From: Chitinispirillaceae bacterium
GTDB taxonomy: Bacteria; Fibrobacterota; Chitinivibrionia; Chitinivibrionales; Chitinispirillaceae
Assembly (NCBI GenBank): GCA_016926315.1
Contig: JAFGOU010000035.1
Location: 1-9,834 of the forward strand
Length of the DNA stretch: 9,834 bases
Direction of reading: 5' to 3'
Under the pieces are notes generated by a model. The model did no database searches. It saw only the letters and a program-made list of their open reading frames with translations, and was not told where the DNA came from. Shown here piece by piece: positions 4,677 through 9,834 of this stretch (the stretch's first letter is position 1; every line of letters starts with the position of its first letter). The position numbers and the translations under genes were made by a program.

Positions 4677-6047
4677 TTAAAACTTCACCGCCAGGGGCGA
4701 CAGTGAATATTCCACATACCGTTGCCCGTGGGGTAACCGTTTGACCGTTGCCTGCGGCGACAGGCCGAGTTGAAGTTGAAAAGACGCTTTCGCGGAATTT
4801 GCGCCGGATTTTTCCACCAGGTCGCGTGTCAGATAGTTGGTGAGACCATAGCCGGAAAATGCCCCGGCCGTTAAAATAGACGCGATCAGTCCCGCGTCTT
4901 CGGGCTCGCCTATGATAAGGATTCCCGAGGCTGCGGCAATGCCACCCAGCATTCCGAGCAAATTGTAGGTACCCCGTTCCAGCAGATCGTAGCGACTCTT
5001 GAAAACATTCATGCCAATCGCCAATCCTCCGAGGTAACTGACCCAGGGGATTCCCGCGAGGACCGTAATGTTTTCCGGCTGGATCCATGCATCCATTGTT
5101 ATTCCGAGCGCAAGTCCCAGTATTCCATAACTGGAAATGCCGGCCGGATTGCCTCGGGGGATTATACCGTTTTCCCTGTATTTGTTGCCGCAGAAATGAC
5201 CTGCCACGGAGAGCGCGGTTGCGCTGATGAAGGAAAGCGTTCTGACGAATTGCACATCCATGCTCTCGCCCAGATACATCATAGGCGACGTGAAACCTAA
5301 AAAATAACCGGCATACGCAAGGGCGGATTGCATGTCGACGCGGCCGGCATTGTTCTCGTTTTTTACCCCGAGCCTGTAGCCGCAGTAGATTCCCGCCGGG
5401 TAGGTAAGCATCGATGAAATCGCGGCCACTCGAAACGCGTCCCACATGCCCTCATCGCTCGCAAGCGCGAAGGGAACAGAATAGGTCAATCCGAGAAACC
5501 ACAGGGTCATGTAATTGATGCCCGCGATGTGCGCATCATGCAGGGGGTACCTTTTCTGAAACAGGTAATGTGCCGTAAAAAAACCCGGCACGGAAAAGAG
5601 CGACAGTGCGCTGGCGGTTTTTCCATCCATTTCAAAACCGATCGGCCAAACCAGGGAGTACACATAATACGACAGCGTGGTCTGACCCGTTACATACCCG
5701 ATATGATTCCTGCGCTGGGCGCTGATATCCTTGTCTTCCGAAGTCTGCACTGCCGGGGGCGCCTCGGCCTTTATTTCCCGCGGCGTCCTTGACCGTTCCT
5801 GATATACCGCCATGATTTTCTGCCGCTGCAGGGCATTCACCGGGATCTCTTCCACCCTTGACTCCCCGGTCTCTGTATTAGTAAACGAGACAACCAATGC
5901 GCTGTCATTCTCGGTAATCGACGCAATCGAGTCATTTTCAGGAACGGCGACAAACAGGCCGAGCATATCCCTAAGGCTGCTCTGCGCAAAGGATATCGTC
6001 TGGAACGATGCGAGGAGCGCAAAGAAAAGCAGAATCCTGATTTTCAT
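4677..6047 (-). CDS. Exported polytopic membrane protein with about five two-helix repeats
   Basis: The product is 456 aa. ATG at 6047-6045 follows AAAGGA at a good distance. Residues 1-21 are a Sec signal peptide with likely cleavage after SFA. Residues 22-115 are hydrophilic, with an acidic and threonine-rich part and a Pro/Glu-rich linker. Residues 116-414 then contain about ten hydrophobic helices arranged as five units of 52-63 residues (116-172, 173-229, 230-292, 293-355, 356-414). Each unit has one helix, a short polar turn, and a second Gly/Ala/Ser-rich helix ending in an aromatic and basic patch (HYLFQKRY, GYRLGVKN, GNKYREN, FKSRYDL, TNYLTRDL). The C-terminal 40 residues alternate in a beta-like manner and end in F. 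No family is recognised and no catalytic motif is visible. It has its own candidate promoter and runs convergently with the GMP-synthase-like gene. Function is unknown; a structural or channel-like envelope role is only a guess. Confidence 0.8.
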   Translation of the reverse strand: MKIRILLFFALLASFQTISFAQSSLRDMLGLFVAVPENDSIASITENDSALVVSFTNTETGESRVEEIPVNALQRQKIMAVYQERSRTPREIKAEAPPAVQTSEDKDISAQRRNHIGYVTGQTTLSYYVYSLVWPIGFEMDGKTASALSLFSVPGFFTAHYLFQKRYPLHDAHIAGINYMTLWFLGLTYSVPFALASDEGMWDAFRVAAISSMLTYPAGIYCGYRLGVKNENNAGRVDMQSALAYAGYFLGFTSPMMYLGESMDVQFVRTLSFISATALSVAGHFCGNKYRENGIIPRGNPAGISSYGILGLALGITMDAWIQPENITVLAGIPWVSYLGGLAIGMNVFKSRYDLLERGTYNLLGMLGGIAAASGILIIGEPEDAGLIASILTAGAFSGYGLTNYLTRDLVEKSGANSAKASFQLQLGLSPQATVKRLPHGQRYVEYSLSPLAVKF

Positions 6048-6091
6048 GGTAATTGTTCCTTTTCAAAAAAGAAACTGCGTGGCGGTTCGGA

Positions 6092-6122
6092 GAAAACCCG
6101 CCGGCTGAATGGGGCGGTTTTC
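6092..6122 (-). promoter_or_regulatory. Stem-loop in the 5' leader of the 456-aa membrane protein gene
   Basis: GAAAACCCGCC (6092-6102) pairs with GGCGGTTTTC (6113-6122) over 10 bp with one bulged base and a 10-nt loop. It lies between the candidate promoter and the ATG, about 45-75 nt upstream of the start codon. It may affect mRNA stability or translation; no known riboswitch motif is recognised. Confidence 0.35.
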
Positions 6123-6147
6123 CTCACCGGCCTGTCCTTCATGATTT

Positions 6148-6176
6148 AAAATAGTATCCGGGGAAAATACAAACAA
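6148..6176 (-). promoter_or_regulatory. Candidate promoter of the 456-aa membrane protein gene
   Basis: On the - strand, TTGTTT (complement of 6171-6176) and TATTTT (complement of 6148-6153) are separated by exactly 17 nt. The predicted start near 6141 gives a leader of about 90 nt. This suggests the gene is transcribed separately from the heme lipoprotein gene upstream. Confidence 0.45.
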
Positions 6177-6186
6177 ACGCCACCCT

Positions 6187-6209
6187 CCGGCGCCGCTGCG
6201 GCACACCGG
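6187..6209 (-). terminator. Weak candidate terminator after the heme lipoprotein gene
   Basis: Outer CCGG/CCGG (6187-6190, 6206-6209) and inner GCCG/CGGC (6192-6195, 6199-6202) stems surround a 3-nt loop. On the - strand a T-rich stretch follows only after about nine bases, so termination is not certain. It lies about 30 nt beyond the stop. Confidence 0.3.
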
Positions 6210-6228
6210 ATAGCCCAGTGCAATGGGA

Positions 6229-6247
6229 CTTTGACAAACTCAAGGTG
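6229..6247. repeat. Repeat fragment overlapping a stop codon
   Basis: CTTTGACAAACTCAAGGTG matches CTTTGACAAGCTCAGGGTG at 4544-4562, inside the nested repeat, in 17 of 19 positions. On the - strand it contains the last codons and TGA stop (6242-6240) of the heme lipoprotein gene. Confidence 0.5.
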
Positions 6248-7805
6248 CATAGTTCTCACCCGTTTTTTTCGCCGACGCCCCGGTAATGCCGTCGAACCCC
6301 GCCAGGGAATCGAGCCTGGCCTGAATCTCCGAACCGGAATCCGCCGCTACCCTGCTCAGTTCACGCCAGGTCGCCGGAACCGGTTCCTTTGTCAGGACCG
6401 GCACGTTGAAGGATTTAAGATGGGAGTCGTAAAACGCCGGATCGCGCTGCGGCAGCAGAAACGGTTTCATCACGTTCCCGGCCGAATCCACATACGCGAA
6501 GTACGGCGCACCGCACATACCGTCGCGCCGCCTGCTGTTGAAAACAAACCAGCGGCTGTTCGACGACCAGGTATGAAAACTTTCGGCGCAACCGCTGTTC
6601 ACCGCATCCAGACGGCGCCAGCTCCCTGTTGACAGGTCCATCATGCAGAGATCGCTTTGGTCGTCGTATACCGCGAAATAGGAGTACGGCATGGTGACAA
6701 ACAGCAGAAAACGGCCGTCGGGAGAAATCTTCGGCTGCACATTGCTCATCCCGGTCTGCTGCGAAGAGAGGACAATCTCCGGTTCGCCCCAGGTGCGTGC
6801 GTCGCTGTCGAACGGTATGCGGACCAGATCGTATCTGATCTCCCGGTATTTCAGATCTCGATAAAACGCGTTGTCCACCTTTTTGGGCTGCGGCGCGCTG
6901 CAAAAATAGAGATAGCGGCCGTCGGGCGACCATTCGGGCAACGTCTCCATCTGTCCGGGAGCGGCGATCGAAGGGTGGGTGGAGATCATGTTTTCATTTG
7001 CATCGTACAGGATCAGGTCTGATGACTCGTCGATGACCACGCGCGGATCGCCGATCGAGTGCAGGGTCTGGTTCACCTTCATTACGGCAAAAGCGAGAAA
7101 CCGGCCCGAAGGGTGCCACGAGGCGTATGAAGCCGGCCCTTTGTTGAATCTGGTCCGCGTGTCGATCTTGACTGTTTTGTTCCCTTTTACCAGCAGCATG
7201 CCCTGTTTTTCACCGCGCATATGCACGATCATGCGTCCCGGGTCATTGACACAAAACGAGTGACAGTTGATGCAGGAAAGGGATTTTTTCGACAGCGTAC
7301 GGTTGTTAAGGACCGTGCGCTCATCAAAGCTTCCCAGGCGCCGCTGCCTGATCTCCATTTCAGGGATCGTCTTATACCCGAAGATCCTCCGGTATATCAG
7401 ATACCCGTCGATCTCTTCAGCCGCGATCCGGCAGGTCAGAACGTCATACCTGCGCCACACGCCGTCACGTTTCTCGCGCACTTCAACCATCAGCTCAAAC
7501 GACCGGTTGGCCTGCAAAAGTTTCTTCCATTTTCCCGGTGGAATGCGCACTTTTGCCAATGGCCCCTTCGCGCAGACCCTTATCGTATCGCCCAAAGCGC
7601 CGTACAACAGCACCCGGTACCGCACCGCCCCTTCGCGCAGCATAAAATTCAGCGGTGCGATGTTGGGAGGAATCACGGCCCCTGAAAAATCAGGATCAAC
7701 CACCGGTGGCCTGTTCACCGTCGCCACCGATGGCGGTCGGCAGCCGGCCAGCAGGGCGACGACCGCCACTCCCGCGATTACTGAAATGCGCTTTGTTCCG
7801 TTCAT
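6240..7805 (-). CDS. Heme-binding (CXXCH) lipoprotein with PD40/TolB-like beta-propeller
   Basis: The product is 521 aa. Residues 1-22 form a lipoprotein signal peptide with a good lipobox LAGC (C22); +2 is Arg, so by the usual rule it is not held in the inner membrane. Residues 30-160 are a beta-rich N-terminal region. SCINCH gives a c-type heme site at C178/C181/H182, followed by a Met/His-rich stretch (RMIVHMRGE, 191-199) that may supply the other axial ligand. PD40-type blades follow: WHPSGRFLAFA (230-240), WSPDGRYLYF (292-301), SPDGRFLLFV (361-370) and WSSNSRWFVF (413-422). From memory, Bacteroidota encode similar TolB-like proteins with one CXXCH. It starts 8 nt after the stop of the DUF6057-like gene, so the pair is likely co-transcribed and translationally coupled; AGGA lies 15 nt before the ATG. 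The last codons and stop lie in a repeat fragment. The substrate and electron partner are unknown. Confidence 0.85.
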   Translation of the reverse strand: MNGTKRISVIAGVAVVALLAGCRPPSVATVNRPPVVDPDFSGAVIPPNIAPLNFMLREGAVRYRVLLYGALGDTIRVCAKGPLAKVRIPPGKWKKLLQANRSFELMVEVREKRDGVWRRYDVLTCRIAAEEIDGYLIYRRIFGYKTIPEMEIRQRRLGSFDERTVLNNRTLSKKSLSCINCHSFCVNDPGRMIVHMRGEKQGMLLVKGNKTVKIDTRTRFNKGPASYASWHPSGRFLAFAVMKVNQTLHSIGDPRVVIDESSDLILYDANENMISTHPSIAAPGQMETLPEWSPDGRYLYFCSAPQPKKVDNAFYRDLKYREIRYDLVRIPFDSDARTWGEPEIVLSSQQTGMSNVQPKISPDGRFLLFVTMPYSYFAVYDDQSDLCMMDLSTGSWRRLDAVNSGCAESFHTWSSNSRWFVFNSRRRDGMCGAPYFAYVDSAGNVMKPFLLPQRDPAFYDSHLKSFNVPVLTKEPVPATWRELSRVAADSGSEIQARLDSLAGFDGITGASAKKTGENYAP

Positions 7806-7813
7806 GCGCGTCT

Positions 7814-9652
7814 CTAGTGGTCCTGTTTGAGTATGACCGGCTTCTGCGTGCTCATCAGATAATACCAGTAGGTCGAGCCATACCCGGCCATGGTTGCGCT
7901 CAAGGCAGCCTCCCGGTTGTTACCGAACGTATAAAACAGCTGATTGAAACGGGTCAGCCGCCCGAACATTGCGCTCTCCAGGCTGAACCCGCTTATCGTT
8001 GCCTGCGCACCACCCGAAAGCGACAGCTGCAGGACCGCCGCTTCCTTCACATGGAGCGGAAGTTCGCGATACCCGAGTTTCGCAAAGTAACCCATATTGT
8101 CGATCACCGGGCTGACGAAATTGTTCATCAGATTGTGCGCGACGATATATTCGAACGCTATCCGGTTCCCGGAATTGCACTCGAACAGGTTGACCAGTTC
8201 CGAATAGTAATCCTGACAGAGGTACTCCTTTGCAGGCAGATACGACCGGATGGTTTCAAGGTGCCGGTCGCGGCCGTCAAAATGCTCCCCTTTCAGGTAC
8301 CGACGGTACCTGCGCGCCTCGCTGCGGCAAAACGGCGTTTTTTCCAGAAGCACGATGAACTTTTCCGCGCTCGGGTTACGGCCCTTCACCATATTGATAA
8401 GCGCAAGCCTCCTGAGCAGCCACGGCTTTTTTCCCTGCACGGCGAGCGCTTCGTGCGCCCAGAATTCAGCCTGGCTGAGCCCGCCGATCTCAAAGCAGCA
8501 ATCGCTCATCGGCGCCGGAAAAAGCCGCGCCATCGGTCCCGTAACCGCAACGAACGCCTTTCCCGGAAGTCCATTTTGATACCTGAACAGCTCCGACAGC
8601 AACCGGCCGTCGTAATACAGTGCGCGAAACAGATGCGCCTGGCTGAGAATGGTAAAATCGGCCATGCGGTCCGGAGGCATGGCCTCAATGATCCTGTTCC
8701 ACATCCCGTTACGCGCATACCGGTCGATCCGGTAGTTCTGCCTGGCCTTTTCATCCAGGCCCAGGGCCGCGGCTCCAGCCATCGCACCCATGAGCACAAC
8801 GACCATAACAATAAAGCCCTGCACGCTCTGCCAATGCCCGGTCAGCCGCCTTGCCAAAGCATGACTCCTGATGCGCGACTTCTCCGTAACGTACCCGATA
8901 ATGATAGCCATCCCGACCACGCCATACGCCACATACAAGAGCGCCGGCATCCTCGGGTAGTTTCCCGCAGCCAGCAGGCTTGTTGCAACTCCCGCGAAAT
9001 CATTATACGCCGAGGGTATGGACAGGACAAATGCAAAACGTGCCGCCACAAGAGGCAGCGCGGCCCCGATTGCGGCCGTTATCGCGAAACCCGGGAAATT
9101 CCTCCGGTACAACAACTCATGCAAACCGCACGCTGCCGCGAAAAAAAGCGCGCCGGTCCCCGCGCAATAGTAAACCATTGCGACCAATGCTCCGTAGCGG
9201 GCCAACCTTACAAACCAGTTTCCCGACGGCCTGAACAGGTAACCATTAATGGAAACGAGCGTAATCGCCAGGCCAATCGCATACGACAATGGAAACCGGT
9301 AATCGCAGAGCGCCGTAAAAACCGCCAGTGCCGGAACTGCGGCTACCACCCTGCCGATACCCTTGATCCCCAATAATGAGCACAACCACGCTGCCTGCCA
9401 GTATACCAGGAAAACGGCAAGGGTCATGATCAGAGCGCCTGACCAGGAGAACTGATACCACTGTGTCAGATAAGCGCTTGCATACCACGCCAACCCGCCG
9501 GGATAGGCGGCAAATTCCCTGAAAAATTCCGCGCCCGTGAGAAAAGCCGGCTCCTGCGCATGGTAGATAATACGAGGGTCAACCAGCAGGAGGAAATGGA
9601 GGAAAATCAGAATAAAAAAAGTGAAAAAGGCAATAGCGGATTTAAGATGCAT
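7814..9652 (-). CDS. DUF6057-like multispanning membrane protein
   Basis: The product is 612 aa from ATG 9652-9650. The frame stays open to an ATG at 9751, but that adds 33 unlikely residues and runs into the intergenic repeat, whereas MHLKSAIAFF starts the first membrane helix. AGGA lies 11 nt upstream. About eight hydrophobic segments (near 7-25, 72-94, 101-118, 121-140, 151-178, 186-210, 236-254, 278-298) are followed by a soluble, helix-rich half (300-612) with TPR-like helical pairs. Conserved-looking parts are NRIAFEYIVAHNLM (496-509), YFAKLGYRELP (522-532) and a C-terminal STYWYYLM (593-600). These match my recollection of DUF6057 proteins of Bacteroidota, whose function is unknown. 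The stop is 8 nt before the heme lipoprotein start. A role in handling the partner lipoprotein or in envelope energy metabolism is inference. No catalytic motif is seen. Confidence 0.8.
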   Translation of the reverse strand: MHLKSAIAFFTFFILIFLHFLLLVDPRIIYHAQEPAFLTGAEFFREFAAYPGGLAWYASAYLTQWYQFSWSGALIMTLAVFLVYWQAAWLCSLLGIKGIGRVVAAVPALAVFTALCDYRFPLSYAIGLAITLVSINGYLFRPSGNWFVRLARYGALVAMVYYCAGTGALFFAAACGLHELLYRRNFPGFAITAAIGAALPLVAARFAFVLSIPSAYNDFAGVATSLLAAGNYPRMPALLYVAYGVVGMAIIIGYVTEKSRIRSHALARRLTGHWQSVQGFIVMVVVLMGAMAGAAALGLDEKARQNYRIDRYARNGMWNRIIEAMPPDRMADFTILSQAHLFRALYYDGRLLSELFRYQNGLPGKAFVAVTGPMARLFPAPMSDCCFEIGGLSQAEFWAHEALAVQGKKPWLLRRLALINMVKGRNPSAEKFIVLLEKTPFCRSEARRYRRYLKGEHFDGRDRHLETIRSYLPAKEYLCQDYYSELVNLFECNSGNRIAFEYIVAHNLMNNFVSPVIDNMGYFAKLGYRELPLHVKEAAVLQLSLSGGAQATISGFSLESAMFGRLTRFNQLFYTFGNNREAALSATMAGYGSTYWYYLMSTQKPVILKQDH

Positions 9653-9674
9653 AGCGATAGAGGTCCTGCAAGAG

Positions 9675-9680
9675 AAAATA
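9675..9680 (-). promoter_or_regulatory. Candidate -10 element of the DUF6057/lipoprotein operon
   Basis: TATTTT, preceded by G, lies on the - strand 22 nt before ATG 9652, a position comparable to the -10-like word of the 997 gene. A -35 is only weakly suggested (TTCTCC at about 18 nt). Confidence 0.25.
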
Positions 9681-9711
9681 CGCACTACCACAATACCGGG
9701 AGAAGAATAAT

Positions 9712-9834
9712 TAGTGGCTGTCCGGAAACCCCGATTGCCGCCGGCCGTCATACCGGCCTGCCTTCGCCGTAGCGGCTTCGCGCAGGCAGGCGAATCCCGA
9801 ATCAGGTTCGGGACAGGCGCCGGACCGCGAAGCA
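9712..9834. repeat. Intergenic repeat with two hairpins, running off the window end
   Basis: Positions 9712-9733 (from TAGTGGCTGTCCGG onward) match the left end of the 4488 element, differing at two bases and one indel. Further in, GCCTGCCT (9756-9763) pairs with AGGCAGGC (9784-9791), with an inner GCCG/CGGC stem, and TCCCGAA (9795-9801) pairs with TTCGGGA (9807-9813). No gene is visible here. It lies upstream of the DUF6057 operon promoter, and its far end is outside the window. Confidence 0.55.

Noticed and set aside
7655..9376. A 573-codon open frame on the + strand
   Set aside because: It is antisense to the DUF6057-like and heme lipoprotein genes. Its translation is rich in Arg/His/Pro/Gln with no domain or membrane pattern and no good ribosome site, as expected of a GC-rich shadow frame.
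9653..9751. An upstream ATG extending the DUF6057-like protein by 33 residues
   Set aside because: The extension is not hydrophobic like a signal sequence and would be encoded partly in the intergenic repeat.
1..9834. CRISPR arrays, transposases, integrases, toxin-antitoxin or phage genes
   Set aside because: No regularly spaced direct repeats and no such protein motifs were seen on either strand.

Overview
The window reads as chromosomal sequence (roughly 55-60% GC by eye) from a Gram-negative, probably FCB-group-like or other deep-branching bacterium. The reasons are lipoprotein processing (lgt, two lipoprotein-like products), envelope proteins with Sec signals, a periplasmic or outer-membrane lipoprotein with a c-type heme site, and a membrane protein that resembles the DUF6057 family I know mainly from Bacteroidota. 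I cannot name the organism from this sequence.

Layout. Positions 1-2334 on the + strand carry the 3' end of lgt, comF, and a 445-aa exported protein with beta-rich, propeller-like sequence. A complete tRNA-Ser(UGA) with its own candidate promoter follows at 2356-2440. A small, very acidic protein with a duplicated motif lies on the - strand at 2490-2870. Positions 2885-3360 hold no convincing protein gene; they contain a REP-like hairpin, a block of stem-loops that could be a structured RNA, and a short leader ORF that abuts the next gene. At 3361-4323 (+) is a stand-alone PP-loop ATPase of the GMP synthase C-terminal family, lacking the glutaminase half and diverged at substrate-site motifs. 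Positions 4324-4676 are non-coding, with a terminator-like hairpin and a ~180-bp nested inverted-repeat element between convergent genes.

Positions 4677-9652 are all on the - strand. In transcription order they are: a 612-aa DUF6057-like membrane protein (9652-7814), then 8 nt later a 521-aa lipoprotein with a CXXCH heme site and PD40/TolB-like propeller repeats (7805-6240), then a separately promoted 456-aa envelope membrane protein built of about five tandem two-helix repeats (6047-4677). The first two look like an operon. The window ends in another intergenic repeat whose left end matches the 4488 element.

The parts most worth following up are the DUF6057/heme-propeller gene pair, the divergent GMP-synthase-like ATPase, the five-repeat membrane protein, the repeat family (including a fragment that supplies a stop codon) and the possible structured RNA. 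No CRISPR array, transposase or phage gene is visible.
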